A stretch of 64,000 bases of DNA from Roseomonas gilardii (GCF_001941945.1 NZ_CP015584.1:558001-622000), one strand, 5' to 3'. Positions 32,572-43,082 are shown, counted from the stretch's first letter. The notes: generated from the letters alone by a model not told the origin. Numbers and translations: made by a program.

Positions 32572-32970
32572 ATCGGGCCGTGGAGCCTTCCGGTGCGCAG
32601 CCGGATCCGGCCCCGGAAATGGCTTTCGCCATGAAAGGAGATACACCGCATGCCATCTGTCCGTAGGCGCGGCGAGCGCCGTACCAGTACGCGCGGTCTC
32701 CTGCCCTGACGACATCCACGTCGCCCCGGAACAAGCTCGCCCGGTGCCTTCGGGCGAAGACGGCCCGGCGTGCGGGCGTCCCTCGTTCGGGGCCGCCCGC
32801 TTTCGGTCAGGATGCCGGATCGCATGGGACCGGAGGGCAAGGATAGCAGAGGCGCTTGCTTGCCTTTCAAGGATTTACGGAAGACTGACCGCTCCGGCCA
32901 TTGCGAAGGAGAGAGTCCGGCTTCCCTGCCGCTGATCAGTGAGTCCGGACGTCCCAGGGCATGGCACGGC
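32572..32970. other. 399-base convergent intergenic region
   Basis: No gene of recognisable family. A 19-codon open frame at 32650-32709 has a strong AAGGAGATA ribosome site but no homology. A perfect-arm hairpin at 32772-32800 ends the upstream operon. The rest shows nothing supported. Confidence 0.45.
32772..32803 (+). terminator. Hairpin terminator after the cupin/acyl-CoA dehydrogenase operon
   Basis: GCGGGCG (32772-32778) pairs with CGCCCGC (32794-32800) around a loop that can pair further (CCC/GGG), followed by TTT. It lies between the rightward operon and the leftward hflX-type gene. Confidence 0.6.
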
Positions 32971-34329
32971 TCAGCTCGCGGCAAGGCTCCGCTGCAGCCG
33001 CGCGATGGCCCCAGGCAGGCCGCGGACCTTCAGCACCCGGCCGCTTTCGTCATACTCCTCCGACAGGACCCGTGCGCTCTCGTAGACCTCGCCGATAAGC
33101 CCCTGCTTCGCATAGGGCAGCACCAAGACATCCTCCACCATTTCCGCCTCGAAGAAGGAGATGATGGTGTCCCGTAGGGCGCTGACATCCTCGGGCACAT
33201 GGGCAGAAAGCAGGATGGCGTCAGGATGCTTCTCGCGCAGGGCCGCCCGCCCTGCGGCGTCCACCCGGTCCATCTTGTTCAACACCAGGCGGGACGGAAC
33301 GACATCCGCCCCGATCTCGCGCAGCACGCCGCGGCTCACCTCCAGCTGCGCCTCGTAGGTGGGATCCGACGCATCCACGACATAGAGCAGCAGCGAGGCT
33401 TCCAGCGCCTCCGTCAGGGTGGAACGGAAGGAGGCGACGAGGTCGTGGGGCAGCTGCTTGATGAAGCCGACCGTGTCGGACACAAGTACGCGCGGCCGCG
33501 TCTCCGGCTGCAGGATGCGGACGGTGGTGTCGAGGGTCGCGAAGAGCTTGTCCTCCACCAGCACCTGGCTGCCCGTGAGGGCGCGCATCAGCGAGGACTT
33601 GCCAGCATTCGTATAGCCGACCAACGCCACCCGCAGCTGGTCCCGCCGGGCGGCGCGGCGGTTGTCGCTGTCGCGTTGCACCGCCTCCAGCTGCTCCTTC
33701 AGCTCCGCCAGCCGATCGCGGATCTTGCGGCGGTCGAGATCGAGGTTGCTCTCGCCCGCGCCCGGGCCCTGCTGGCGCCCGCCGCCACCCGAGGACTCCC
33801 GCAACCGCGGGGCAACGTATTTCAGCCGAGCCATCTCCACCTGCAGCTTCGCCTCGCGGGTGTTGGCATGGCGGTGGAAGATCTCGACGATGATGCCGGT
33901 GCGGTCGAGCACCTGGGCCCCGGTCGCCCACTCCAGGTTGCGGATCTGACTGGGGGAGAGCTCGTGGTCGACGATGACGAATTCGGGCCTGCGGGCCGGG
34001 GCGATGGCCGCCTCCGGATCTCTGGTGGGTGTCCCCTCCGCAGCTCCCTCGAAGCGCTGTCGTGCCTTGGATCGCGGAGGCGGCGCCATCGAGCCCACCA
34101 CGCCAGTGCCGCCCGTGAGCGCCGCGAGTTCCGCCAGCTTGCCGCTTCCGAGCAGCGCCCCAGCGCCGGTGCCCTCGCGCCTCTGCGACACCGTGCCCAC
34201 CACCTCATAGCCCAGTGTCTTCACCAGGCGTCCCAGCTCTTCGAGGCTGGCCTGATGCGCCACGTCGTCCACCTCCGGTTTCTGGATGCCGACAAGGACG
34301 GCGGGCGGAACGGGAGGCTTGGTATCCAT
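32971..34329 (-). CDS. hflX: HflX-type ribosome-associated GTPase with internal insertion
   Basis: 452 residues from ATG 34329; an in-frame ATG at 34359 would add ten residues. HflX N-terminal domain: LLGSGKLAELAAL (about 60-72) and VDHELSPSQIRNLEWATGAQ (about 121-140), VLDRTGIIVEIFHRHANTRE (about 141-160). GTPase domain: P-loop GYTNAGKSSL (about 239-248), G3 DTVGF (about 285-289), G4 NKMD (about 351-354). HflX splits stalled 70S ribosomes. A roughly 30-residue Pro/Arg/Glu-rich insert after the first block (about 78-115) and a Gly-rich linker GGGGRQQGPGAGE are unusual. It is not next to hfq, the common location, and borders IS debris, so it may be an acquired paralogue. Confidence 0.88.
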   Translation of the reverse strand: MDTKPPVPPAVLVGIQKPEVDDVAHQASLEELGRLVKTLGYEVVGTVSQRREGTGAGALLGSGKLAELAALTGGTGVVGSMAPPPRSKARQRFEGAAEGTPTRDPEAAIAPARRPEFVIVDHELSPSQIRNLEWATGAQVLDRTGIIVEIFHRHANTREAKLQVEMARLKYVAPRLRESSGGGGRQQGPGAGESNLDLDRRKIRDRLAELKEQLEAVQRDSDNRRAARRDQLRVALVGYTNAGKSSLMRALTGSQVLVEDKLFATLDTTVRILQPETRPRVLVSDTVGFIKQLPHDLVASFRSTLTEALEASLLLYVVDASDPTYEAQLEVSRGVLREIGADVVPSRLVLNKMDRVDAAGRAALREKHPDAILLSAHVPEDVSALRDTIISFFEAEMVEDVLVLPYAKQGLIGEVYESARVLSEEYDESGRVLKVRGLPGAIARLQRSLAAS

Positions 34330-34474
34330 GACAATAGAGTAGCATGGACCAGGCCCCATGGCGACGGCAGGCTCCTCGCCGCGCCGCGCCTCGGAGCGGC
34401 ACCGGCGCCGCGTGCTGCACCGGGACGGTGACGATCCGCTTCAAGATGTGCTGAGCTCGGCCAATGCCACCGGT

Positions 34475-34640
34475 CTGCATCGCGACCTCGCGGCAGTGCA
34501 GACAGCACTCGACCTGCCCTGGACTACCAACCCTGCCGAAGGACAGATCAACCGCCTCAAGATGATCACGCGCACGATGTATGGCCGGGCCGGCTTCGCG
34601 CTCCTCCGCGCCCACCTTCGCCACAGCCTGCGCCGCACTC
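34475..34640 (+). mobile_element. ISL3-family transposase, C-terminal fragment
   Basis: Reads RDLAAVQTALDLPWTTNPAEGQINRLKMITRTMYGRAGFALLR in pieces: LDLPWTTNPAEGQINRLKMI and TRTMYGRAGFALLRAHLR, the conserved end of ISL3 transposases. It begins at the codon after which the fragment at 39772-40487 breaks off, so the two are complementary halves separated by the RND genes, in swapped order. It runs into an IS481 fragment. Confidence 0.75.
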
Positions 34641-34940
34641 GGGGCGGAGTATCGCCACACCCGTCCGCGGACGCCGCAAATGAACGGCATGGTGGAACGC
34701 TTCAACGGCCGGATCGGCGGCGAGGTGCTGGGCATCACCATCTGGTCGCACCGCGATCTCGAGCAGCTACTGCGCGGTTTCAACGCCGCCTAAAACGCCC
34801 GCCGCCAGCGCGTGCTCGATGGCAAGACACCCGACCAGGCCGTCGCCGAACGCCTCAAGGCCCGTCGCAAGCTCGCCTGCGGCATGCCCGAAGGTCGCGC
34901 TGGACCAGACGACATCGTCCCTGGCACGCCAAATCGCTGA
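34599..34940 (+). pseudogene. IS481-family transposase C-terminal fragment
   Basis: Reads EYRHTRPRTPQMNGMVERFN, GRIGGEVLGITIWSHRDLEQ and LLRGFNAA, then a stop TAA at 34791-34793, then NARRQRVLDGKTPDQAVAER in the same frame. This is the C-terminal third of the IS481 DDE domain with the catalytic-Glu region (NGMVERFNGR). Lacks the N terminus and has an internal stop: dead. Confidence 0.75.
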
Positions 34941-35253
34941 AGCCGCCAAAGACGTCTCGCAACCGGAAAGCTAGCCTGCGCGGTCTATCCGAGGGCAGAG
35001 GTAGAGGCGGATGAGCGCGGATTGACACTGAAGCCATCGAAATCACCGATCACGACCCGGCTGATCAAAGCGTAACCGGTGCCGTCCATCCAGGTAGTCC
35101 ACTTCACGTCCCTGAGCTGTCCCCACTCCTTTACCCAGGAGGATAGGGGGAGCCACGCTATCCAGTTTGAGAGGCCGTTTCATAGCGGTTGGGGTAGGAT
35201 GAGCGGCGGGGGTTCTGCCTACTGAGCCCGAAATTCTTCCTATTGAGGTTGCA

Positions 35254-36462
35254 GTGATAGAGCATGGTAAAATACCGCGAAGATCGGAAATGCATCACAT
35301 GATTATGAGCATTCTTTCCATCTGGCTCCGTTCTCTGCTTCCAGTCGTTCTTATCCCCTTTGTCCTGTTGACTTTTCAAGCTGCCGCACAAGCACCTGCA
35401 GTGACCGTCATGCTCGTGTCTGTCGAGAAGGTTTTGCCGAGCGCTGACTTCCTCGGGCGCGTGGAAGCCGTCAACGCTGTCGATATCCGCTCCCGCGTCG
35501 AGGGCTTCGTCGAGGCGCGCCACTTCGACGAGGGTCAGGTCGTCCAGCAGGGGCAGGTCCTCTTCCAGATCGAAAGCGCCGGATACGAGGCCGCCCTGGT
35601 GGCGGCCAGGGCAAGTCTCGCCAGCGCACAGGCCGATCTCCGCGACGCGGAAGGGCGCTTCCAGCGCAGCGAGCAACTCCGCCGAACCCAGGCCGCTTCC
35701 CAGGCCGCCCTGGAGGAAGCCCAGGCCGCACGCGACCGGGGCCGTGCCAATGTCCTCTCGGCGGAGGCCGGAGTCCGCCGCGCCGAGCTCAATCTCGACT
35801 ATACCACGATCCGGGCGCCGATCCCGGGCAGGATCGGCCATACCACTTTCGCGGTCGGCAGTCTCGTCGCACCCTCCTCCGGGGCGCTCGCCCGGGTGGT
35901 CCAGATCGATCCGATCCGCGTCGTCTTCTCGGTCAGCGACCAGAGCATCCTGGAACACCGCAGCAGATCTCTGGCAGGGCAACGGGGCGAGGAGTTCGTG
36001 CCGAGGCTCGTCCTGTCCTCAGGACAGGACTATTCCCACCAGGGCGAGATCGAGTTCCTTGGGAACGAGTTCGACCCCCGGACAGGCACCATCCCGGTGC
36101 GCGTGCGCTTCCCGAACCCGGATGGCCTCCTGGTTCCAGGACAGTTCGTCACGCTGGCGCTGCATCCCGCGTCGCCGTCCGTGCGCCCCGTCATCCGGCT
36201 TGGGGCGGTGCAGCTGGATCGCGAGGGCCGCTTCGTTCTCCTGGTGGGCGACGACGGCAAGGTCGAACTGCGGCGCATCCGTGTCGGCGCCCAGATCGGG
36301 CAGAACTGGATCGTCGAGGAGGGGCTGAAGGGCGGAGAACGCGTCATCGTCCAGGGCTTCCAGAACGCACGGCCCGGGGCAGTGGTGCGGGTGGTGCAGG
36401 CTCCGGACACCACGGCCGACCCGGCCCAGGGGCAGGCGCCCGAGACAACACCGCGCCCATGA
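35254..36462 (+). CDS. RND efflux periplasmic adaptor (membrane fusion protein)
   Basis: 402 residues if started at 35254; ATG codons at 35290 and 35299 are plausible alternatives because a membrane/signal segment begins only there ([20 protein letters not shown]) and ends near AAAQA. Adaptor layout: barrel-sandwich strand [20 protein letters not shown], an alpha-hairpin coiled coil (about 110-165, rich in Ala/Glu/Arg), the lipoyl return [20 protein letters not shown], and beta-barrel [20 protein letters not shown]. It bridges the RND pump to an outer-membrane channel, which is not encoded here. Overlaps the pump gene by four bases. No local regulator is adjacent. Confidence 0.92.
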   Translation: MIEHGKIPRRSEMHHMIMSILSIWLRSLLPVVLIPFVLLTFQAAAQAPAVTVMLVSVEKVLPSADFLGRVEAVNAVDIRSRVEGFVEARHFDEGQVVQQGQVLFQIESAGYEAALVAARASLASAQADLRDAEGRFQRSEQLRRTQAASQAALEEAQAARDRGRANVLSAEAGVRRAELNLDYTTIRAPIPGRIGHTTFAVGSLVAPSSGALARVVQIDPIRVVFSVSDQSILEHRSRSLAGQRGEEFVPRLVLSSGQDYSHQGEIEFLGNEFDPRTGTIPVRVRFPNPDGLLVPGQFVTLALHPASPSVRPVIRLGAVQLDREGRFVLLVGDDGKVELRRIRVGAQIGQNWIVEEGLKGGERVIVQGFQNARPGAVVRVVQAPDTTADPAQGQAPETTPRP

Positions 36463-39400
36463 TATCCGCCATCTTCATCCGGCGGCCGCGCTTCGCGATG
36501 GTCATTGCCGTCGTGACAGCGATCGCCGGGCTGCTCGCCCTCACCATGATCCCCGTCGCGCAGTTCCCGCCGATCACGCCGCCCGAGATCCAGGTGAGCG
36601 CCAGCTATCCAGGGGCCAGCGCCGATGTCCTGACGGACAGTGTCGGCGCCCCGATCGAGGAACAGGTCAACGGCGTCGATGACATGCTCTACATGTCATC
36701 CTCCAGCGGCAACAACGGCAGCTATTCGCTGACGGTCACCTTCCGCGTGGGCACGGACCCGGCCATCGCCCAGGTGAACGTGCAGAACCGGGTCGCCCAG
36801 GCCACGGCCCGGCTGCCGCCCGCGGTCACGCAGACGGGCGTGTCCGTCCGCAGCCGGTCCACCAGCATGTTGCTGGGGGTCGCGGTCTATTCGCCACGTG
36901 GCACGCGGGACGGGATATTCATCAGCAACTACGCCTCGGTCAACTTGCGCGACACGCTGGCCCGCATTCCCGGCGTGGGCGAGGTCGGCGTCTTCGGCCC
37001 CGCCTACAGCATGCGGGTGTGGATGAACCCCGATCGCATGCAGGCCTTGGGCATCACCGCGGCCGACATCGCGGCGGCCATCCGCTCGCACAACGCCCAG
37101 GCATCCGCAGGGCTGATCGGGTCGCCGCCCGCGCCGGCCGGGCAGGAGCTGCAGATGATCATCATGGCCCGAGGCCGGCTGGCGACGCCAGAGGAGTTCG
37201 GGGATATCGTGATCCGCACCAACACCGATGGCGCGATCGTCAGCCTGCGCGACGTGGCGCGTATCGAGCTCGGTGCCCAATCCTACGATATCCGCTCCCG
37301 CTTCAACGGCCAGCCGAGCGCCACGGTCGTCGTCTATGCCTCCCCCGACGCCAACGCCCTGAACGTCGCCGGGGCCGTGCGGGCGGAGCTCTCGCGTGCC
37401 GCCGCCCAGTTCCCGGACGACCTCGCGGAGACGGTCGTGTTCGACACGACAGCCTTCGTGAACGAGACGATCCGGGAGATCGCCGTGACGCTCGGCATCA
37501 CCTTCCTCCTCGTCGTCCTGGTCACCTATGTCTTTCTGCAGGACTGGCGCGCCACGCTGATCCCCATGCTGACGATCCCGGTTTCGCTGCTGGGCGGCTT
37601 CGTCATCCTCTATGCGCTGGGCTACTCGGCCAATACCATCACCCTCTTCGCCATCGTGCTGGCCATCAGCCTGGTGGTGGACGATGCCATCATCGTGGTC
37701 GAGGGTGTTCAGCGGGTGATGCGGGAGCACGGCCTGCCCGTCACCGAGGCCACGCTGGACACGATGCGGCAGGTCACCGCGCCCATCGTGGTCACGACGC
37801 TCGTGCTCGCCGCGCTATTCCTGCCCATCGGCTTCCTCTCGGGCATCACGGGCCAACTCTATGGACAGTTCGCCGTGACGATCATGGCGACGATCGTCCT
37901 CTCCACCGTCAATGCGCTGACTCTGAGCCCGGCCCTCTGCGTGATCCTCCTGAAACAACCAGGCGGACGGCAGGGCCGGTTCTTCTCGGCGCTCGATACG
38001 GCCCTCGACCGGTCACGACAGGGCTGCCTGGCGCTGCTGGCGCGGCTCGGGAAGCGGCTGGCCATCGGCGGAGTGATCATGGTGGCGGTGCTGGCCGGCG
38101 TTTTCGGGTTGTTCCGCATGCTACCGACAGCCTTCATCCCTTCGGAGGATCTGGGCTACATCTTCGTGAACCTCCAACTACCCGGCGCCGCCTCGCTCGA
38201 CAGGACCGAGGCCGCCTTGGACGATGTGGTCCGCGCCGTGCGCGACACGCCGGGCGTCGGCGGTGTCATCAGCATCGCTGGCAGCAGCCTGATCGGTGGC
38301 GGCGGTTCCGATGCGGGCATGGTCATCGCCTCGCTCCGGCCATGGCGGGAACGCAGGGACCCTGCCGAGAGCGTCGATGGCATCCTGGCGCATCTCCGGA
38401 GCCGTTTAGCGGAGATGACGGCCGGGACGGCCGTGGCCTTCGTGCCGCCCGCCATCCCCGGGCTCGGCAGCACGGGCGGCTTCGACATGCGCCTTCAGGC
38501 CCGCGCCGGGCAGAGCCAGGAGGATCTTGCCGAAGCGACGCGCGGCCTGATCTTCCGCGCGAACCAGGCGCCGGGACTGACCGGCGTGTTCAGCACCTTC
38601 CGGTCGGACACCCCCCAGATCTACCTGCGGATCGACCGGCGCCGGGCGGAACTGCTCGGTGTCACGCCGGGCGCCATCTTCGAGACGCTGCAGGCGCATC
38701 TCGGCTCGGCCTATGTGGACGACTTCAACATCCTGTCCCGGGTGTTCCAGGTCCGCATTCAGGACGAGCCGCGCTTCCGTGGGCGTGTGGCCGATATCGG
38801 CCGCCTGCATGTCCGCAGCAACGCGGGCGAGATGGTACCGCTGCGTGCCTTGATCGTCACCTCGGACGCGCTCGGCCCGAACGCCATCGGCCGCTATAAC
38901 CTCTTCCCCGCCGTTTCCATCAACGGACAGGCGGCAGCCGGGACCAGCAGTGGCGCGGCGCTGGATCACATGGAGGTCCTGGCGCGGGAAAGCCTGCCGG
39001 AAGGCTTCGGCTTCGAGTGGACCGGGCTGGCCTTGCAGGAGCGGCAGGCGGGGACGGAGACGATCCTGATCATCGTCATCGGCACGGTCTTCACCTATCT
39101 TTTCCTCGTGGCCCAGTACGAGAGCTGGAGCGTCCCCATCGCCGTCATGCTGTCGGTCGCCATCGCCGTGCTGGGGGCCCTCGGCACCCTGGCTCTGACC
39201 GGCAGGCCGATCGATCTCTATGCCCAGATCGGTCTGCTGCTGCTGGTGGGTCTCGCTGCGAAGAACGCCATCCTCATCGTGGAATTCGCCAAGGAACGCC
39301 GGGACGATGGGATGGGCATACTGGAGGCTGCCCTGGATGGGACGAGGCAGCGTTTCCGGCCGATAGTCATGACCGCCTTCAGTTCGATTCTGGGCGTTAT

Positions 39401-39584
39401 GCCGCTGGTCATCGCAAGTGGTGCCGGGGCGGAAAGCCGTCGTTCCATCGGTATGACGTTATTCGGCGGCCTTCTGGTAGGAACCTTGCTCGGTTTGGTG
39501 ATGATCCCGGCGCTTTATGTCGGGGTCCAGACCCTGCGTGAAAAAGCTAAAGCCCGAATTTATGGGTTCAGTAAAAAATACTGA
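36459..39584 (+). CDS. RND (HAE1) inner-membrane multidrug efflux pump
   Basis: 1041 residues, the full AcrB/MexB length with 12 membrane helices. N terminus [20 protein letters not shown] is typical. Proton-relay aspartates in TM4: [16 protein letters not shown] (about 402-417). Two large periplasmic loops carry porter subdomains; YANTITLF-like [14 protein letters not shown] precedes the DD pair. C-terminal half repeats the fold with [20 protein letters not shown] (about 919-938) and [14 protein letters not shown]. It exports hydrophobic drugs or solvents with the adaptor encoded just upstream. The pair lies between two complementary ISL3 transposase fragments, suggesting movement as a unit. 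Confidence 0.95.
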   Translation: MISAIFIRRPRFAMVIAVVTAIAGLLALTMIPVAQFPPITPPEIQVSASYPGASADVLTDSVGAPIEEQVNGVDDMLYMSSSSGNNGSYSLTVTFRVGTDPAIAQVNVQNRVAQATARLPPAVTQTGVSVRSRSTSMLLGVAVYSPRGTRDGIFISNYASVNLRDTLARIPGVGEVGVFGPAYSMRVWMNPDRMQALGITAADIAAAIRSHNAQASAGLIGSPPAPAGQELQMIIMARGRLATPEEFGDIVIRTNTDGAIVSLRDVARIELGAQSYDIRSRFNGQPSATVVVYASPDANALNVAGAVRAELSRAAAQFPDDLAETVVFDTTAFVNETIREIAVTLGITFLLVVLVTYVFLQDWRATLIPMLTIPVSLLGGFVILYALGYSANTITLFAIVLAISLVVDDAIIVVEGVQRVMREHGLPVTEATLDTMRQVTAPIVVTTLVLAALFLPIGFLSGITGQLYGQFAVTIMATIVLSTVNALTLSPALCVILLKQPGGRQGRFFSALDTALDRSRQGCLALLARLGKRLAIGGVIMVAVLAGVFGLFRMLPTAFIPSEDLGYIFVNLQLPGAASLDRTEAALDDVVRAVRDTPGVGGVISIAGSSLIGGGGSDAGMVIASLRPWRERRDPAESVDGILAHLRSRLAEMTAGTAVAFVPPAIPGLGSTGGFDMRLQARAGQSQEDLAEATRGLIFRANQAPGLTGVFSTFRSDTPQIYLRIDRRRAELLGVTPGAIFETLQAHLGSAYVDDFNILSRVFQVRIQDEPRFRGRVADIGRLHVRSNAGEMVPLRALIVTSDALGPNAIGRYNLFPAVSINGQAAAGTSSGAALDHMEVLARESLPEGFGFEWTGLALQERQAGTETILIIVIGTVFTYLFLVAQYESWSVPIAVMLSVAIAVLGALGTLALTGRPIDLYAQIGLLLLVGLAAKNAILIVEFAKERRDDGMGILEAALDGTRQRFRPIVMTAFSSILGVMPLVIASGAGAESRRSIGMTLFGGLLVGTLLGLVMIPALYVGVQTLREKAKARIYGFSKKY

Positions 39585-39771
39585 GCGGCAAAATTTGCTA
39601 GAATTTCCGAACAAAGACAATGAAATGCAAAGGTATTTCTGAAATTATCCGAATAAGATGGAGGATATTACACGCTGTCTCGATTCTAATACCCCGATGA
39701 AATCCATGTTTCGCCTGAAAAAACGCAACGCATGCTTACCTTGAATTTGGCCATAGGCGGCGTGACTGCAG
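39585..39771. other. 187-base A+T-rich spacer
   Basis: Markedly A+T richer than the flanking genes between the RND stop and the ISL3 fragment. No gene or convincing terminator is seen. Confidence 0.4.
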
Positions 39772-40487
39772 GTCAACCCGGGCGTCGCGATCGTCGCCCG
39801 CGACCGGGCCGGCGTCTGTGCGGATGGCGCGCGCCAGGGTGCACCCGGTGCCGTCCAGGTCGCGGATCGCTATCACCTGCTCCGCAACCTCGGCGAGGCC
39901 GTCCATGCCTGCACGCAGCGCCACCACGGCGCGGTTCGCCGGGCCGGCAAAGCGGTGAGGACGCAGGTGCCGGACCTGGTGACGCCGGGTGAGGTAGTCG
40001 GCGTGCCAGCCGACACGGCTGGGCAGCGGATCACGGCCACCCATGTCCACCGGCAGGCCCGGTTCGAGGAGGCAGCCCGCCTGCATGCCGCAGGCGCCTC
40101 GCTCAGCGCCATCTCCTGGCATCTCGATGCCGATCGCAAGACGCTGCGGCGCTGGCTGCGGGCCGGCACCATCCCGACCTGGCAGCAGCCGCGCCGCGGC
40201 AGCCTGCTCGATCCCTGTAGTGACCACCTGGAGCGCCGCTGAACCGAGGGCTTCCACAACACCGCCCGGCTCCTGCTGGCCGATGCCCAGACCCAGGTCC
40301 AGCCGGATCAGGCCTTCGTCGCGCGACTGCTGGAGGAAGTGCCCACCCTGGCCGCGACGATCACCGCGGCAAAGCGGCTCCGCCGCCGTGCTGCGGCGGC
40401 GGAGCAGCGAGACGCTCGACGACGTCCTCGCCGCCGCAACCGCGACGCCGCTGGCCAACTTCGTCACCGCGCTGCGCAGAGTATCTT
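39772..40487 (+). pseudogene. ISL3-family transposase, central fragment
   Basis: Starts VNPGVAIVARDRAGVCADGA and RQGAPGAVQVADRYHLLRNL, the DDE core of ISL3 transposases, then an HTH insert LHAAGASLSAISWHLDADRK. In-frame stop TGA at 40240-40242; homology resumes with GFHNTARLLLADAQ, shifts frame near 40390, and ends DDVLAAATATPLANFVTALR at about 40487. N terminus missing, C terminus missing: dead element. The missing C-terminal piece corresponds to the fragment at 34475. Confidence 0.78.
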
Positions 40488-40520
40488 TAGCTTTTGATTG
40501 AAGTATCCGACCGTCATGGC

Positions 40521-41432
40521 TCAGCGCGGAGAGTATGGCACCATCCGCGCCTCGATCGCCGCCAGAGCCTCCCGGTAGTCCTCCGGGATGCGGCCTGCGA
40601 AATGCTCCTTCAACGCCAGTTGATCCACCCATCGCAGCCGCGCGGCGGTGGAACGCGTCATGATCGGCTCGATCCCCACATCGGACAGGGCGTCGGCGGC
40701 CATGGCGGCCTCCTCCGAACGGCGCTGCGCGTGGATGACCCCCGTGGAGATCAGGTTGCCCGCAAAATCCGGGAAAGGCCGTGACATCAGCGTCCGCGCG
40801 GCTGATTGCAGGACAACGTCGTCCAGGCCGTAGCGACGGGCGCCCAGCATCATCTCGTCCAGCAGGGCTTCGATCCCCTTGATCAACACGGAACGCAGGA
40901 TCTTGATGGCAGAGGCCGTGCCCAGTTCCGCTCCTACCGGATCAATCTTCATGCCCCAGGGCACGAGCGCTTCGCTCACCCTCTCGGCGGCAGGACCACT
41001 GGCCAGGATGGGCAACCCTAGCCCGTCACGCGGCGTGCCAACGATCGAACCATCCGCGACCTGACTTCCCGTGCCCGCCAGTTCGGCCGCCATGGCCTGC
41101 TTCACCTTCGGCGTGGCGGAGGCGATGTCGATGAACACATGCCGCGGCCGCAGCACCGCCGCAAAGCCCGCGGCACTCTCGATCGAGGCAGAGCCAGGGG
41201 TCACGCCGATCACGATATCCGCCCGCTCGGCCAGCTCGGCAGGCGAACGCACCAGCGTGACGCCCGCGCTGGCGGCACGCTCCTGGATCAGGGCGGCGTA
41301 GGGTCCATCGAAAGCCCCTGTGTCGTAGCTGGCAACCTCCGCGAGTCCACGGGCTCGCAGCCCAGCGCCCAGCGTGCTCCCCACCTCGCCATAGCCGATC
41401 AGCCCGACCCTGACCTGACGCATCGCCATCAT
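40521..41432 (-). CDS. NAD(P)-dependent oxidoreductase with DUF1932 C-terminal domain (6-phosphogluconate/hydroxyisobutyrate dehydrogenase superfamily)
   Basis: 303 residues from ATG 41432, overlapping the stop of the binding-protein gene (ATGA). Rossmann motif VGLIGYGEVGSTLGAGLRAR (about 8-27), then VFIDIASATPKVKQAMAAEL (about 105-124), DGSIVGTPRDGLGLPIL (about 132-148) and the catalytic Lys region GTASAIKILRSVLIKGIEAL (about 178-197), Lys in SAIK. The C-terminal helical DUF1932 unit follows. Family enzymes oxidise beta-hydroxy acids. Operon partner is a family-5 solute-binding protein, so a scavenged hydroxyacid or amino-acid derivative is a fair guess. To the left is the ISL3 relic. Confidence 0.87.
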   Translation of the reverse strand: MMAMRQVRVGLIGYGEVGSTLGAGLRARGLAEVASYDTGAFDGPYAALIQERAASAGVTLVRSPAELAERADIVIGVTPGSASIESAAGFAAVLRPRHVFIDIASATPKVKQAMAAELAGTGSQVADGSIVGTPRDGLGLPILASGPAAERVSEALVPWGMKIDPVGAELGTASAIKILRSVLIKGIEALLDEMMLGARRYGLDDVVLQSAARTLMSRPFPDFAGNLISTGVIHAQRRSEEAAMAADALSDVGIEPIMTRSTAARLRWVDQLALKEHFAGRIPEDYREALAAIEARMVPYSPR

Positions 41433-43015
41433 ATCCGCCTCACATTCCAGAACTTCACGAAGCCATCCAGCACGCCATCGATGGTACGGCGCCACGCCAT
41501 GGGCTGGAAGATCTGGCCCGTGGGGATGAAACTTGCGTCGGACCAGGCCTGAGCCTGGATCTGCTCGGCCAGATGCTTCTGCTGCGCGGGGTCGCGCTCA
41601 TCCAGCCAGGCATTGCGCAGCCGTTCGGCTTCCGGGCTTTCGGGCCACCCGTACCAGCCATTCAACCCGTTGCCGCGCGCCACGCTCGTCACGGCGGGGT
41701 CCAGGATGTTCAGGCCCGAGACCATGGACGGGAATACGCTCCACCCGCCCTTCTCCACCGGCTCGCGCGAGTTCCGTCGCTGGAACATGGTGCCGCTGTC
41801 CACCGCCTGCACCTCGACGTTCAGGCCGATGCGCTTGAACAGGTCGATGCCGACCTGTCCCAGCGGCGCGCTCACCGGATGATCCATCGGCAGCATGAAC
41901 GCCACCTTCTCGCCCTTGTAGCCCGCGTCCTTCACGGCCTTGCGCGCGGCGGTCAGGTTGGTTTCTCCGAACAGCCGGTCGAACCCCACATCGCTGGCCA
42001 TCGGCGTGCCCGGGCAGAACATGCCGAGCTTGACGTGCCAGGTCCCGGGATCGCTGCTATAGGCCTGCATGAAATCGGCTTGGCTCGCCGCTCCCAACAC
42101 GGCACGCCGCAAGGCCACGTTGTCGAAGGGGGGCTGGATGCAGTTGAAGCGCAGGATGGGGGTCAGCCCCTGTCGATCCTTCACCTCGACCCTCAGGTTG
42201 CGGTCGCGCTTTAGCATCGACGCCAGATCGGGCGAGGGCGTCTCCCACCAGTCCACCTCTCCCGCCTGCAACGCCGAGGAGGCCGCAGAGACATCCGGCA
42301 TGGTCGTCCATTCCACCCGCTCGAAATGGGCCACCTTCGCACCGGCGGTGCCGGAGGGCCCGCTGCCCGGCCGGGGCACATAGCCGTCGAACCGCGCATA
42401 GGCAGCACGGGCGCCGGCCATGTGCTGGTCGGCCAGGAAGCGGAAGGGGCCGGAGCCAACCATCTCGCTCACCTGCTTCGCCGGATCCGTGGAAGCCAAA
42501 CGTTCCGGCATGATGGCGCATATGCTCGGGGATGCCTTGGCGAGAGCCGCTGGCAGCAAGGGAAAGGGCTTCTTCAGGCGGAACAGGATGTTCCTGTCGT
42601 CAACGGCGGACAACTCATCGGTGGCGACCATCAAGGCCTGGCCGAAGGAATCCCTCACTGCCCAACGTCGGATGCTGGCGACACAGTCCCGCGCCCTCAC
42701 GGCACTGCCGTCGTGAAAGCGTAACCCGTCGCGGAGCTTCAGCGTCCAGCGGCGACCGTCATCCTCCACGACATGGCCGTCCACCATCTGTGGCTGCGGC
42801 TGGAAATGGCCATCCAGGCCATAGAGCGTATCGAAGACCAGGAAGGCGTGATTGCGCGTCGGTGTCGCCGTGGTGGCGATCGGATCGAGCAATGACAGAT
42901 CGACAAACGGTACGAAGCGCAGCACGCTGGCCGCTTCCGCCTGGGCGATCCGGGGCGCGGCAAGAGGGCCAAGGGCGGCAGCGGACACGCTGCCGAGAAA
43001 TTGACGCCTTAACAT
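41429..43015 (-). CDS. ABC transporter family-5 substrate-binding protein (DppA/OppA type)
   Basis: 528 residues. A twin-arginine-like signal LRRQFLGSVSAAALGPLAAP with cleavage near AQA (about 24-26). Family marks: VEDDGRRWTLKLRDGLRFHD (about 83-102, ligand-lobe signature), FRLKKPFPLLPAALAKASPS, and the C-terminal WYGWPESPEAERLRNAWLDE. It binds peptides or other multi-charged solutes in the periplasm. No permease or ATPase genes are adjacent, so the importer is split or depends on subunits elsewhere; MFS and IS256 wreckage just upstream suggests a disrupted locus. Start at 43015; a 13-bp palindrome lies about 55 bases upstream. Confidence 0.9.
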   Translation of the reverse strand: MLRRQFLGSVSAAALGPLAAPRIAQAEAASVLRFVPFVDLSLLDPIATTATPTRNHAFLVFDTLYGLDGHFQPQPQMVDGHVVEDDGRRWTLKLRDGLRFHDGSAVRARDCVASIRRWAVRDSFGQALMVATDELSAVDDRNILFRLKKPFPLLPAALAKASPSICAIMPERLASTDPAKQVSEMVGSGPFRFLADQHMAGARAAYARFDGYVPRPGSGPSGTAGAKVAHFERVEWTTMPDVSAASSALQAGEVDWWETPSPDLASMLKRDRNLRVEVKDRQGLTPILRFNCIQPPFDNVALRRAVLGAASQADFMQAYSSDPGTWHVKLGMFCPGTPMASDVGFDRLFGETNLTAARKAVKDAGYKGEKVAFMLPMDHPVSAPLGQVGIDLFKRIGLNVEVQAVDSGTMFQRRNSREPVEKGGWSVFPSMVSGLNILDPAVTSVARGNGLNGWYGWPESPEAERLRNAWLDERDPAQQKHLAEQIQAQAWSDASFIPTGQIFQPMAWRRTIDGVLDGFVKFWNVRRI

Positions 43016-43069
43016 GGATGATTCCTCCGGGCGAGCCCGTTGTCGCGGGCGCTTGTTCTTGTTCGGCAG

Positions 43070-43082
43070 CGTATCCGATACG
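43070..43082. promoter_or_regulatory. Palindrome upstream of the binding-protein gene
   Basis: CGTATCCGATACG, 6-bp perfect arms around one C, 55 bases before the start at 43015. Size and position suit a GntR- or similar repressor site; no regulator gene is adjacent. Confidence 0.4.
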
